The notes beneath the pieces were generated by a model. That model had not been told where the DNA came from, made no database searches, and saw only the letters and a list, made by a program, of their open reading frames with translations. This document shows positions 25,883 to 36,600 of a stretch of 58,643 nucleotides of DNA, piece by piece; the stretch's first letter is position 1, and every line of letters starts with the position of its first letter. A program made the translations under genes and the position numbers. The stretch is from Thalassococcus profundi (lineage in GTDB: Bacteria; Pseudomonadota; Alphaproteobacteria; Rhodobacterales; Rhodobacteraceae): assembly GCF_003344785.1 (NCBI RefSeq), contig NZ_QPMK01000011.1, forward strand, positions 1 through 58,643. The letters are read 5' to 3'.

Positions 25883-25929
25883 GGCTCAGATCTCCACGAA
25901 CGGGGCATCGCCTTTGCAATGCATATCGT

Positions 25930-25941
25930 ATGTATATACAT
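25930..25941. promoter_or_regulatory. Palindrome ATGTATATACAT, candidate operator
   Basis: A perfect 12-base inverted repeat in the AT-rich gap between the RHH-like gene (minus) and a cupin gene (plus). Its place and symmetry fit an operator for the neighbouring RHH protein, but this is inferred. Confidence 0.4.
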
Positions 25942-26031
25942 TTTTCGTCATTTGGCAATGGCGCGCCACCCCCCTTGGCAACGCACCGCCATTGGTGTTC
26001 CCTGCCCGAAAGCCGCAAAGGACCCGGACCC

Positions 26032-26430
26032 ATGCAGATCACCCGCAGCGCCGATCACGACAGCCGCTCTGGCAATTCCGACTATTTCACCGGCACCGTC
26101 ACGCTCGAACCGGTACCGACGCCGGATGCGCCCGCCCGCCTGAACGCCGCGCGGGTGACCTTTGGCCCCGGCGCGCGCACGTTCTGGCACACGCATCCGC
26201 TGGGTCAGACCCTGCTGGTCCTCTCCGGCACCTGCCTTGCCCAGACCGACGGCGGCGCGGTGATGCGGCTTGACCCGGGCGACACGGTATTCTTCGCGCC
26301 GGGTGAAAAGCACTGGCACGGGGCCGGTCCAGACGCGCCGATGACGCATCTCGCCATGCAGGAGGCGCAAGACGGCAGCGCCGCCGACTGGCTCGAGGAA
26401 GTCACCGACGCGCAATATGCCGGCAACTGA
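26032..26430 (+). CDS. Cupin domain protein
   Basis: A 132-residue single cupin. Metal ligands are visible in motif 1 (FWHTHPLGQTLLVLSG: two His and a later Gln/Gly pattern) and in motif 2 (DPGDTVFFAPGEKHWHGA, with His). Similar cupins bind iron, manganese or zinc and act as small oxygenases, isomerases or sensors. The role here is unknown. The start at ATG 26032 is the first that matches the family N-terminus (MQITRS). It is divergent from the basic-protein operon, with about 150 bases between the starts. Confidence 0.85.
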   Translation: MQITRSADHDSRSGNSDYFTGTVTLEPVPTPDAPARLNAARVTFGPGARTFWHTHPLGQTLLVLSGTCLAQTDGGAVMRLDPGDTVFFAPGEKHWHGAGPDAPMTHLAMQEAQDGSAADWLEEVTDAQYAGN

Positions 26431-26434
26431 AACG

Positions 26435-26463
26435 AAAAAGGGCCGCGCAGCGCGCAGCCCTTC
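26435..26463. terminator. Hairpin between convergent genes
   Basis: Stem AAGGGC / GCCCTT (26438-26462) with a GC-rich inner pairing, preceded by an A-run and followed by TTCC. It can serve the cupin gene and, on the other strand, the beta-helix gene. Confidence 0.6.
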
Positions 26464-26484
26464 CCCGCCGTCAAAGCCTGCGCC

Positions 26485-28770
26485 TCAGTCCATCCGCATC
26501 GTCACGTTCACGTCCCCGCGCATCGGCGCGGAAAACGTCAGGTGAATTTCGTCCTCTGCCGGACCGCGCCGGGTTTCCGTATGGGGATTGTCGTAGCGGC
26601 TGACGTTGGATTCGTTGCGCAACCGACCGCGCAGCGCCACCGCATCCACGTCGAGCGCGTAGCCGTTGAACGGCAAGCGGCCGTCGGTGGACACTTCCCA
26701 CACCTGTTCGGGCGTGTTCTGGGAATGCGCCACCACCAGCGGGTTCTCGGCCCCGAATTCGATGTTGTGGTAGGTGTTGCCGACGAAGGTGATCTTTTTC
26801 ATCCGTGCAAAGTCGAGTCCCGAGAACGAGGTGTCGACCCGCTCCACCCGGTTCATCGTCGTGCCGACGCAGCGGAAGGTGTTGCCCGAAACATTCAGGC
26901 CGTTGACGAACTGGCCGCTGCCATACGGCTTGACCACCACGAAGGAAAACCACGGCGCCACGTTTGATGACAGGAACACGTTGCCGGTGACCGACAGGCC
27001 GGCGAAACCGAAACCGCCGGAAAAATCCGGCTCGGGTTCGCGTTCGTTGGTCCATTCGATGAAGGCGTTGTCGATGTAGTTGCCGGTGATCGACGCGTTG
27101 CAGGCCCGCAGGCACAGCACGATCCCGGCGGACCGCAGCCCGTTGGAGGATTCGTCGCCCTGGAAGAAGTGGTTGTTGGCGATGGTCGTATGCGCCCCGC
27201 TGATGACGGCGAAATGGCGGAATTGCGAGGCCCGGCAGTTGCGGATCTTGACGTCGTTGGCATTCGAGTTGATCGCCACCGATACACGGTTCTGCGTCAG
27301 CGTCCCGCCTTCGTGGCTGATGAACTGGCAGTAATCCACAAGCATCCCCTGGCAACCGTCGCCGGGGCTGGAAATGCCGCGATGTCCGGGCCGGTTGAAG
27401 GTGCAATCGCGGATCTGCATGATCGTGCCCAGCGGCGCCAGCAGCACGCCGCTGGCCTCTTCCTGGCATTGAAACTCGATATCTTCGAGCACGAACTGGT
27501 CGAGCTTTTCGAAGCCGCTGAAGTCGAGGATGTATTTGAACCGCGTGAAGGTGTAGCTTTGCGTGCCGATCGCATCCGACAGCGGCTGCGAGAGCGTCAC
27601 CTCCTGTGCGGCCACGTTCACGTCGCGCACATAAATTTCGCGCCCGACACCGTTGCCTTCGACCAAAGCGCCCACCGGGATATTGGCGACATTGGTTACG
27701 TTGGTCAGGCGGAACCGGTTGTCGGCCGCATAGCGCGCCTGGCTTGTGACCACCGTGGGCGCCCAGTTGCCGGTGGATTCCGCCCGCAGCTGGCCGTTGC
27801 GGATGACCCGGCGCTGCGCATAGGCGGTGCGGTTGTTCACCGCTTGCTGAACGTCGATGGGAGCGGTGATCGACACCCGCCGGCCTGCGAGGTCGAGGCT
27901 TTCGTGATCGGCGTTGTTCATCAGCGATTGCACCGCCTTCCTGAACGCCATCTCCTCGTCGCCGCCGAAGGCGTCGATATAGGTGGGCAGCGAGAAATCC
28001 TTGGTCAGCGACAGGATGGCATGGTCGGGCATGGTGACCGAACCTTCGAACTCCACCCGGCTTTCCAGCGTCACCGAACTGGCCAGCCGGTAGGTGCCCG
28101 CCGACACCAGCACCCGGCGCCCGCGGGCATCCGCATCCGCCGCCTCGAAGGCCGCGGCATCGTTGGTGGTGCCGTCGCCCACGGCGCCGTAGTCGCGCAC
28201 GTCGACCACGTTCAGGATGTTGCGCAGGAACACCTCGGTCACGTCCTCGATGACGATGTCATCCACCCGGACGACGCCGCCGTTGGGACCGGTCAGGTCG
28301 AGCCCGAAATGGCCGTAGATCGGCTGCACGCCCCAGACCATATCGACCCCGGTCCGGTTGCCCGCACCGACGATCGCCGAGACTTCGACGACCTCGCCGT
28401 AATTCGTGATCGTCGCGGACGGCCCGACCTCGGTCACCCCGTTCACATGCCCGCCGCCTGCGGCCCCGGCCCAGCCGGCAATGCGCACCGAGGGCAGGTT
28501 GCCCGAGACCGCCTTGACCCGCGCCGTGATCCGCAGGTAGCAGCCCGGCAACAGCGGCGTTTCGCCCAAGTAGCGGATCTTCTGCACGGAGTCGGTCTTC
28601 AGCAGTTCGAGACAGCCGCCGAAATCCTGGTCCGCCGGGACGAAGGCCGCCGAGGCCACGTTCTGATAGGTGTCCGAGCCCGGCACGCCGTCGCCGCGCG
28701 CCCAGACACCCAGACCCGCCCCAAACTCTGGCGGCATCAGCACCACGCCATCGGTAATCGCCTTGTTCAT
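26485..28770 (-). CDS. Right-handed parallel beta-helix protein (pectate lyase superfamily)
   Basis: A 761-residue protein. DVRDYGAVGDGTTNDAAAFE, around residue 197, is the entry motif of the pectate-lyase/GH28-type beta-helix. The following ~450 residues carry short N/G-rich turns (ISGAHTTIANNHFF, ASITGNYIDNAF, LSVTGNVFLSS, LNVSGNTFRCVG) typical of the coils. It probably binds or cleaves polysaccharide. There is no signal peptide, and it follows a type I secretion operon on the same strand (122 bases after the HlyD-like gene), so export by that system is plausible. The start ATG 28770 is chosen because the upstream in-frame residues are Arg/Pro shadow. Confidence 0.82.
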   Translation of the reverse strand: MNKAITDGVVLMPPEFGAGLGVWARGDGVPGSDTYQNVASAAFVPADQDFGGCLELLKTDSVQKIRYLGETPLLPGCYLRITARVKAVSGNLPSVRIAGWAGAAGGGHVNGVTEVGPSATITNYGEVVEVSAIVGAGNRTGVDMVWGVQPIYGHFGLDLTGPNGGVVRVDDIVIEDVTEVFLRNILNVVDVRDYGAVGDGTTNDAAAFEAADADARGRRVLVSAGTYRLASSVTLESRVEFEGSVTMPDHAILSLTKDFSLPTYIDAFGGDEEMAFRKAVQSLMNNADHESLDLAGRRVSITAPIDVQQAVNNRTAYAQRRVIRNGQLRAESTGNWAPTVVTSQARYAADNRFRLTNVTNVANIPVGALVEGNGVGREIYVRDVNVAAQEVTLSQPLSDAIGTQSYTFTRFKYILDFSGFEKLDQFVLEDIEFQCQEEASGVLLAPLGTIMQIRDCTFNRPGHRGISSPGDGCQGMLVDYCQFISHEGGTLTQNRVSVAINSNANDVKIRNCRASQFRHFAVISGAHTTIANNHFFQGDESSNGLRSAGIVLCLRACNASITGNYIDNAFIEWTNEREPEPDFSGGFGFAGLSVTGNVFLSSNVAPWFSFVVVKPYGSGQFVNGLNVSGNTFRCVGTTMNRVERVDTSFSGLDFARMKKITFVGNTYHNIEFGAENPLVVAHSQNTPEQVWEVSTDGRLPFNGYALDVDAVALRGRLRNESNVSRYDNPHTETRRGPAEDEIHLTFSAPMRGDVNVTMRMD

Positions 28771-28891
28771 CGCTGTCCCTTTCCTCGCACCGCGGCCCGG
28801 AGGTGGCCGTTGCTTCGGCAAAGGGATTTAGGCGGCAAGGCTTAACACCGGCCAAGACCACCGTGACGGTGGCCGTTGCGCCGCGCATTGC

Positions 28892-30073
28892 TCAGGGTTC
28901 GCGCAGCGCCTCGCGAGACTTGTAAAGCGGCTTGAGCAGGTATTGCAGCACGGTCTTTTCGCCGGTGTGCAGCTCCACCTGCCCCAGCATGCCCGGCCGG
29001 ATCTCGATCTGCGCCTGCCGTTCCGTCAGCGACCCCATGTCGACCCGCAGCGTGACCTTGTAATGCGGATCCTCGTCCCGCGTGCGCTCGTCCTTGAAGG
29101 TGTCGGCCGAGATCACGTCGACCCGCGCCTTGAGCGTGCCGTAGATCGTGTAGTCATAAGCCGAGAGCTTTATCGTCGCCTCCTGCCCGGGGCGGATGCC
29201 CGCGATATCCTCGGGCGCGACCTTGGCCTCGACGAACAGCTCCTCGTCCAGCGGGATGATTTGCAGGATCTCCTCGCCCGGGCGCACGACGCCGCCGATG
29301 GTGGTGACCGACAGTGTGTTCACCACGCCGTGCATCGGGCTCAGCAGCGTGGTGCGGTTCAGCTGATCCATGCTCGCTCTGAGGTTTTGGCGCAACGTCG
29401 CCAGTTCGCGCAGCGTTTCGGAATAGTCCTGCGCGCGGCCCAGTTCGGCTTGGGTGACGATTTCGTCGTACTTGATCCGCGCATCCGCATGCGCCTTTCG
29501 CGCGCGGGTCACCTCGATCAACGCCACCACCTTCTTGTCCAGCAGATCCTCGAGCAGGCTCAGTTCCTTGGCCGCCTGATCCAGCACCCGACGCGCGCCG
29601 TCGCTGCGCTTGGAGAAATCCGCCTGCCGGGCCGCCAGCAGCGCGCGTTCCGACGCCACCATGTCCGGCGCCCGCTGCGCCAGGTCCGCGGGCACATCGA
29701 AGGCGGTCTGCCCCGCCAGTTCCGCTTCGAGGCGCAGCCGCCGCACCTCCAGCGTCGCGATCTGATCCTCGAGATCGTCCACCGAGGATTCGAACATCGT
29801 GCCATGCAGCCGCGCCAGCACGTCGCCGCGCAGCACCTCGTCACCTTCCTTGACCAGCAGTTCCGACAGGATGCCGCCTTCGAGGTTCTGGATGATCTGC
29901 GGCCGCGACGAGCTGATGATCTCGCCCTCGGCGCGCACGATCTCGTCGATCCAGGCGTTCGCCGCCCAGATGATGAAAAGCCAAACAGTCGCGGCGCAGA
30001 GCCAGATCATCAGCGAAGGCCCGCGCATCCGCTGCGCCATCTGGTCGCCAAAGGCCGTCGTCGGCGTCGCCAT
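28892..30073 (-). CDS. HlyD-family type I secretion adaptor
   Basis: A 393-residue periplasmic adaptor that links the ABC transporter to the outer membrane channel. It has one N-terminal membrane segment (about 20-42, LMIWLCAATVWLFIIWAANA), a lipoyl-like half motif (IIQNLEGGILSELLVKEGDEV), long coiled-coil helices (about 85-230), and a C-terminal beta-barrel section with TIKLSAYDYTIYGTL and QIEIRPGMLGQVEL. The start directly abuts the stop of the transporter gene (TAGATG), so the two are translationally linked. Confidence 0.95.
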   Translation of the reverse strand: MATPTTAFGDQMAQRMRGPSLMIWLCAATVWLFIIWAANAWIDEIVRAEGEIISSSRPQIIQNLEGGILSELLVKEGDEVLRGDVLARLHGTMFESSVDDLEDQIATLEVRRLRLEAELAGQTAFDVPADLAQRAPDMVASERALLAARQADFSKRSDGARRVLDQAAKELSLLEDLLDKKVVALIEVTRARKAHADARIKYDEIVTQAELGRAQDYSETLRELATLRQNLRASMDQLNRTTLLSPMHGVVNTLSVTTIGGVVRPGEEILQIIPLDEELFVEAKVAPEDIAGIRPGQEATIKLSAYDYTIYGTLKARVDVISADTFKDERTRDEDPHYKVTLRVDMGSLTERQAQIEIRPGMLGQVELHTGEKTVLQYLLKPLYKSREALREP

Positions 30074-32290
30074 CTAGCTGCCCCCCTGGCTAGCGGTGCG
30101 CAGGTGGTCCAGCACCTGGTCGCGCGGCCCGTCCACCGCCATCCGGCCATTGGCCAGGATCAGCGTGCGTTCCGCCAGCGCCAGGATCGGCACGCGATGC
30201 GTTGCGATCACTGCCGTACGGCCCTGCAGCCAGCCCTCGAGCCGCGAGATCAGCGTCCGCTCCAGCGTCTGGTCCAGCGCCGCGGTGGGTTCGTCCAGCA
30301 AGCAGACTCCCGGATCCTGCAGCCACAGCCGCGCCCAGCCGATGCTTTGCCTCTGCCCCACTGACAAGCCCTCGCCGCCGTCGCGGATCTCGAGGTCCAG
30401 CCCCTTGGCATGCGCCTTGATGTACTGCCCCAGCCCGGCGAAATCGAGCGCGGCATAGAGCCTGTCGTCGTCACGTTCCAGCAGGTTGAGGTTCAGGTTG
30501 TCGCGCAGCGTGCCGTGGAACAGACGCACCTCCTGGCCCAGGTAGCCGATCCCGCGGCGCAGGTCGCGCGGGTCGATCTGGCCCATTTCGGTGCCGTCGA
30601 TCAGCAGCTTGCCTTCGCCCGGCGCGTAAAGCCCCGACAGCAGCTTGAGCAGCGTCGACTTGCCCGACCCGTTGGCCCCCAGCACCGCGACGGTCTGACC
30701 CGCGTTCAGCGCCAGCTGCGCGATGTCCAGCACCGGTGCACCGTCGGGATCGTAGCGATAGCTCACGCCGCGTAACTCGTAGCGCCCGGCGATCTTGTCG
30801 CGGCGAAGGTAGGTGCGCGTCGTGCTGCGGTCCTGCGGCGCATCGGCGATGCCGTCGAGTCCGTCCAGCGCCGCCTTGACATTGCCCCAGCGCGCCATGA
30901 TGCCCGACAGCTGCGTCAGCGGCGCCAGCGTCCGCGAGGTGAGGATGCCCGTGGCGATGATCGACCCCACGGTGAATTGTCCGGCGAAGACCAGGTAAGT
31001 GCCGGTGATGACCGCCGCGACATAGGTCGCCTGCTGCACCCCCTGGCTCCAGAAGGTCAGCGCCGAGGACAGCCGCCGCTGTTCCGACGATTTCAGCGAT
31101 TGCACCGCCGTCAGTTCCGCCCAGATGCGGCGGAACCGGTCCTCTCCGCGCTGGGTCTTGATGGTGTCGAGCTCGACCACCGTTTCCTGCAAGAGCCGCG
31201 AGGACCGGGCACTGGCGCCCTGCATTTCCTGCGTGAGGCGGATCATCCGCCGTTGCATCAGGAACCCCGGCACCACCATCAGCACGCCGCCCAGCATCAG
31301 CACCCAGACCACGTTGCCCGCGATCGACCAGACCAGCAGAAGGAAGACGAAGATGAACGGGATGTCGGTCAGCGCGCCGACGGTCGAGGCGGTGAAGAAT
31401 TCCCGCACCGACCCGAACTCCCGCATCGACGAGAAAAGCTGTGCCGGCGACCGGCCCGCGAGGTCCGAGCGCATGCCCAGCAGCCGATCCATCAGCAGCC
31501 CCTGCACGCCCATCTCGATCTGCCGGCCCGCGCCGTCCAGAAGCTGCGCCCGCGCGGTCTTGAGGAACCCTTCCATCAGAAGCGCCATCGCTGCGCCCGC
31601 GGCCAGCACCCAGAGCGTCGCCTCGGACTGGTGCGGGATCACCCGGTCGTAGACCTGCAGCGAGAACAGCGCCACCGCCACGGCCAGCAGGTTCGCCACG
31701 AAGGACCCCAGCGCCACCTCTGCGATCTGGCGGCGGAAGGCGGCGAAGCGACCCCAGAACCAATGCGCCTCGCGGATGACCGATGCGTGAGTGTCCGCCA
31801 GATGCGCCATCGGCGCTTCGGCCTGCAAAAGAGTGCCGCTGAAATGCGGCAGGAACTCCGCCAGCGGGACCTCGGACTGGTGGTCGGTCTGGGTCGGGTC
31901 GTAGATCCGCAAGGCATCGCCCTGCCGGTCCAGCACCAGCACCGCCTGCCCGTTCGACATCAGCGCCAGCGCCGGCCAGCGCGCGGTCTCCAGCCGCCTC
32001 GGCGCGACCTGAGTCGCCTCGAGCCCGGCCGCGATCAGCCCGGCGCAGAGCGCGTCGGCGTCGTAACGGTCGTTTTCGCGGCGATGCAGGCTCAGTGCCT
32101 CCAGCACATCGGGAAGCCGCGGCTCGACCCCCAGCCGCCGCCCCAGCACCCGGATCAGTTCGGCGCGGTTGCGGGCGCGGTCGCTGTGCCTCGGGGCGCG
32201 CGCCGGCAGGTTGGCAGGTTGCGTGGGCACGGGCTTCAGCAGCGCCTTGCGCGCCCGGTCCGCCAGCCCCTGCACCGTAACCCCGGTCAC
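30074..32290 (-). CDS. Type I secretion ABC transporter (LapB/HlyB-like)
   Basis: A 738-residue fusion of an N-terminal degenerate C39-peptidase-like domain (about 45-165, with DALCAGLIAAGL and LIYDP-like strands but no catalytic Cys motif), a six-helix membrane domain (about 185-460) and an ATPase. Walker A is GANGSGKST (near 537), Walker B VCLLDEPTAALDQ. The signature reads LSVGQRQS, with Val where most transporters have Gly. It powers one-step export of a protein substrate, most likely the giant adhesin encoded upstream. It overlaps the TolC-like gene by 4 bases and abuts the HlyD gene. Confidence 0.94.
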   Translation of the reverse strand: MTGVTVQGLADRARKALLKPVPTQPANLPARAPRHSDRARNRAELIRVLGRRLGVEPRLPDVLEALSLHRRENDRYDADALCAGLIAAGLEATQVAPRRLETARWPALALMSNGQAVLVLDRQGDALRIYDPTQTDHQSEVPLAEFLPHFSGTLLQAEAPMAHLADTHASVIREAHWFWGRFAAFRRQIAEVALGSFVANLLAVAVALFSLQVYDRVIPHQSEATLWVLAAGAAMALLMEGFLKTARAQLLDGAGRQIEMGVQGLLMDRLLGMRSDLAGRSPAQLFSSMREFGSVREFFTASTVGALTDIPFIFVFLLLVWSIAGNVVWVLMLGGVLMVVPGFLMQRRMIRLTQEMQGASARSSRLLQETVVELDTIKTQRGEDRFRRIWAELTAVQSLKSSEQRRLSSALTFWSQGVQQATYVAAVITGTYLVFAGQFTVGSIIATGILTSRTLAPLTQLSGIMARWGNVKAALDGLDGIADAPQDRSTTRTYLRRDKIAGRYELRGVSYRYDPDGAPVLDIAQLALNAGQTVAVLGANGSGKSTLLKLLSGLYAPGEGKLLIDGTEMGQIDPRDLRRGIGYLGQEVRLFHGTLRDNLNLNLLERDDDRLYAALDFAGLGQYIKAHAKGLDLEIRDGGEGLSVGQRQSIGWARLWLQDPGVCLLDEPTAALDQTLERTLISRLEGWLQGRTAVIATHRVPILALAERTLILANGRMAVDGPRDQVLDHLRTASQGGS

Positions 32291-33594
32291 ATCAGCGCCC
32301 CCTCGGCCAGCACGCCGCGGATGCGCGCGATTTCAAGCTCGGCGCGGGCAGCGCGATAGGTCAGGCTCAGCTCGGTCTCGATGGCGCGCGCATAGGTTTC
32401 ATAGACGCCCACCACGTCCATCACCTGGCGCTGACCGCCATCGTACTGACGCTGAAACAGGTCGAGGTTGGTCTTGGCCTGATGCGTCAGCGCCCCGGCT
32501 TCCGCCGCCTGCCGTCGCAGCGCCTCCAACTGCCGGGCCTGCGATTGCAGCTTGCGCTCTTCGGCTTCGCGGGTCTCGGCCACGCGCCGCTTTGCGGTCT
32601 CGGTGCCGGCCTCGATCGCGTCCAGCGACGCGCCGGTGCCCAGGCCGAAGGGCTGCGCATCCATCTGCAGACCGTAGTTCGTGGGGCTGTTGCCGCCGCT
32701 CACGTTCGCCGAAAGGCCTGGCAGATGGCTCGCGCGCGCGATCCGCGCCTCGGCCAGCGCGCGGTCGCGCTCGGCCTGTGCCCGCAGCACCGCCAGCGGC
32801 TCGGGGCCATCGGGCGCCGCAGCCAGCCCGCCAAGCCCGCTCAGCCCGGTGAGCGGCGTGGCACTCATCGCCCCCAGCTCGGCCAGTGCCGTTTCGGTCT
32901 TTTCCCGCGCGGCGCTGCGCTTGGCGCGCAGGTCCGCGAGTTTCTGGCGCAACACGTTGAGATCGGACATGTCGGACACGCCGCCCTTCACGCGTTCGTT
33001 CATCACCCATTCGAACTGCGTCATGTCTTCGGCAGCCTGCGCGTATTGCCGCTCGGTGGCACGGCCCTCCTCGGCGGCGAGATACAGCGACAGCGCCTCG
33101 AAGACGCGGGTGTTGCCGTCTTCCGCCAAACCGACGGCCGCCAGCTCCACATCCGCCTTGGCAAGGTCGCGCTCCGCTTTCTTGCGACCGTTGTCAAAGA
33201 GAACCTGGTTGACCACCAGATCCGCCACCAGGTCGCCGAGAGAGGTCAGGGACACCCGCGGCCCGATGGTGGGCAGCCAGTTCCTCGATGCCGCCTCGGC
33301 CCGCAGGCGCGCGGCGCGCAGCTCGGCCTCGGCGACGCGCGCATCGGCGGCCAGCACCGATTGCGCCACCTGCGCATACGGGCTGCCCGGCGCCAGGACC
33401 GCGTGCCGGCTGCGCAATTCGGCGATGATCGGCGAGGTTTCCGCCCCGCGCGGCTTCTCCGCTGGGATCGCTGGCGTCGCGGTGGCATCGCCGCTCAGGA
33501 ACCGTGTGACCGGGCTCGTCAGCTCTGCACCGCATCCGGCCAGCAGCACCGTCGCCGCGATCAGACACTTTGCGTGCTGCGCTCCCTGTCCCAT
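32287..33594 (-). CDS. TolC-family outer membrane lipoprotein
   Basis: A 435-residue outer membrane efflux protein. The N-terminus is a lipoprotein signal (CLIAATVLLAGC, lipobox LAGC, Cys21 if the start is ATG 33594). Two repeats of long amphipathic helices follow, separated by short strand pairs (RVSLTSLGDLVADLVVNQVLFDNGRKK and NVSGGNSPTNYGLQMDAQPF), as in TolC/LapE. It forms the channel of the type I secretion system. It overlaps the transporter gene by 4 bases and lies 66 bases after the adhesin gene. In-frame ATG 33621 is less likely because the signal peptide starts later. Confidence 0.93.
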   Translation of the reverse strand: MGQGAQHAKCLIAATVLLAGCGAELTSPVTRFLSGDATATPAIPAEKPRGAETSPIIAELRSRHAVLAPGSPYAQVAQSVLAADARVAEAELRAARLRAEAASRNWLPTIGPRVSLTSLGDLVADLVVNQVLFDNGRKKAERDLAKADVELAAVGLAEDGNTRVFEALSLYLAAEEGRATERQYAQAAEDMTQFEWVMNERVKGGVSDMSDLNVLRQKLADLRAKRSAAREKTETALAELGAMSATPLTGLSGLGGLAAAPDGPEPLAVLRAQAERDRALAEARIARASHLPGLSANVSGGNSPTNYGLQMDAQPFGLGTGASLDAIEAGTETAKRRVAETREAEERKLQSQARQLEALRRQAAEAGALTHQAKTNLDLFQRQYDGGQRQVMDVVGVYETYARAIETELSLTYRAARAELEIARIRGVLAEGALM

Positions 33595-33660
33595 GATCCT
33601 GCCCCGCTGGCCTGTCTGCATTGTCCGGCCCGGAGCCAGAGGCTCCGGGCACGGCGGTCC

Positions 33661-36600
33661 TCAGATCACCACGTTGGTAATGTCGTCCTCGATCCGGACC
33701 GTGCCTTCGCCCAGGGAATAGATGTTGAAGCCCTGGCCCGTTTCGTCGGTCGTGGTTCCGGTCAGGGTGGCCCCGGTGATCGTCACCGTGTCGTCGCCGC
33801 CGCCGGTGACGGTGACCGTGTCGCTGTGCGACGACAGCGCCAGAAGCTGCGCCTCGGTGATCGTGAGCTCGCTGTCCTCGGCGAATTGCAGGTCGATCGT
33901 CTCGATCTGGAACTGGCCCAGCGTCGCGGCGCCGCTCATGTCGACCACCGACGTCGTGGTGTCGTCGACGACCAGGTAGGTGCCGGTGGTGTTGCCGGCA
34001 TCGTCCGTCGCCGTGATCACCAAGTGCGAGCCGTCCGGCACGTTCTGGGTAAAGCCAAGGCTGGTTTCGCCCAGCGCCGAAAGGTCGTAGCTGGCAAAGG
34101 ACACCGGATCGACCTGAACTCCGCCCGGCCCGTCCACGACGTGGCCCACGTCGACCGTATCGTCGGTCAGGGCGATGGAGATGCCGCGCAGACCGGTGTG
34201 ATCGCGGGTGTAGCTTTCCACGTTCACAGATACCGGCGGATCGGTGTCGACAGAGAGGCTTTCGGTGATCGCCCGGGTGTTGCCCGCGGCATCGGTCGCC
34301 TCGATCAGGATCGGCGCATCGCTGGTGCCCGCCGGGATCGACGCGGGCGGGATATCGACGCTCCAGTTGCCCATCGCATCCACGGCGGCCGCATGCACGA
34401 CACCGCCGATGGTCACGTCGACCTGGCTGCCCGCCTCGACGACGCCGGCCAGGGTCACGCCCTGCGCGGCCTCTGCGGCGTTGACGACGTTGTCCGCGGT
34501 GACCGGATCGTCGGACATGGCCAGGCGGTCCACGAGCGTATCGACACGGAACCCGGTGGTGGTGCTGGCGGTGTTTCCGGCCGCATCGGTGGTGGCCACG
34601 GCGACCAGCGCGTCGTACTGGCCCGCCGGGATTTCCGCGGCGGTGAAGCTGGCGGTCCAGTTGCCCGCCGCATCGACGCTGGCGGCGCGCGCGGTGCCCT
34701 CGAAGGTCACGGTGACGCTGCCGCCGGGTTCGGTGGTGCCGGTCAGGACAAGTCCGTCCGACGCCTCTGCGGCGTTGACGACGTCGTCGCCCTCGACCGC
34801 CGCTCCGCTGACGCCGAAATTCAGCACTTCGGTATCGACACGGACAGAGTCCGTCCGGGTCAGCGTGTTCCCCGCCGGATCGGTGATCGTGGCGGTGATC
34901 TGTGCTTCGTGTGTGCCCGGCGTGATCTCACCGGCGGCATAGGTGGCGCGCCAGATGCCGGTGCTGTCGGTGCGTACGGAATGGGTCACACCGTCCAAGG
35001 TCACTTCCACCATCTGTCCCGGCTCTGAGGTGCCGGTCAGCGTCACGCCGTCGGCGCGTTCGGCGGCGTTGATGATGTCGTCGCCCTCGACCGGATCGGG
35101 GCTGATGGTCAGCGTGCCGGCCTCGGTGTCGATGGCGACGCTCTGGGTCAGCACCTCGGTGTTGCCTGCCGCATCGGTGCTGCTGGCGGTCAGCGTCACG
35201 CTGCGCTCGCCGCTGGGCAATTCCGACGCGCCGAAGGTCACGCTCCAGCTGCCATCGGCGGCCACGGTCGCGGGCCGCGACACACCGTCGAGGGTCAGGG
35301 TCACGGTGCCGCCCGGTTCGGTCGTGCCGGTCAAGGTCAGCCCCTGCGCCGCCTCGGCCGCGTTGATCACGCCATCGGACCCGCCGGGGGTCGAGGTGAT
35401 GGCGAAGTTGCGCACCAGCGTGTCGATATCGACGCTACCGCTGGCCGTGCTGCTGTTGCCCGCAGCATCGGTGGCGGTGGCGGTGACGGGCACCGCCCGT
35501 TCGCCGGTCGGCACCTCGTTGGCAGAGAAGGTCGCGCTCCAGCTGCCGTCGGCGGCGACGGTCGCAGGCCGCGTCGCGCCGCCCATTTGCACCAAAACGG
35601 TGCTGCCGGGCTCTGCCTCGCCGGTGAGGGTCACGCCATCCGCACGTTCCGCTGCGTTGACGGTGCCGTCGCCTTCGACCGCCGCCGTGTCGATGGAGAC
35701 CGAGGTTTCGGTGTCGACGGCAAAGCTGTCGGTGGCGCTGCTGACGTTGCCGGCGGCGTCGGTTGCGGTGGCCGTGGCGGTGACGCTCTGCGTGCCCTGC
35801 GGGATCTCGTTGGCGCCGAAGGTGACGCTCCAGGCGCCGCTGGCGGCGACGGTGGCCGGGCGTGTGACCCCGCCGATGCTGACCTCGACGCTGGAGCCGG
35901 GTTCGGAAATACCCGTCAGGGTCACGCCATCGGCGCGTTCCGCCGCGTTGACGATATCGTCGCCCTCGACCGCGATGGCGTCGAAATCGACAAATCCCTC
36001 GGTATCGACGCGGAAGGTGCCGCTGGTGGTCGCCGAGTTCCCGGCCGCGGTCTCGGCGGTCACGGTGGCGGTGACATCGCGCGACCCCGCCGGTAGGTCG
36101 GCGGCGGCAACCGTTACGCTCCAGCTGCCGTCGCTCTGCGCCGTCGTGGTGTGTGTCGTGCCGGCCAGCTCGATTGCGACCGACGACCCCGCCTGCGCGG
36201 TGCCGGTGAGCGCGACGCCGCCATCGCGTTCCGCCGCGTTGACGGTGCCGTCGCCGCCGACGGAGGCGTGATCGAAGGTCACCGACGCGGTGGTGTCCAC
36301 CTGGACCGTGGCGCTTTCCGTATAGCTGTTCCCGGCAGCGTCCTGCGCCGTCATGGTGATCGTCGCGTCGTAGACGCCCGCGGCGATGCCGCCGGTCGGA
36401 ACCGTGACCGACCAGGTGCCCGCCTCGCTCGCCGTGGTGGTATAGTCCACGGATTGAAAGCTGACCGTCACCGAGGCCCCCGCTTCGGCCGAGCCGGTGA
36501 TCTCGACGCCCGCCGCGGCCTCTGCGGCGTTGATCACGCCGTCGCCCGCGGTGTTCGCGTCGATGCTGCCGCCGATCTCGGTATCGACCCGGAACGCCTG

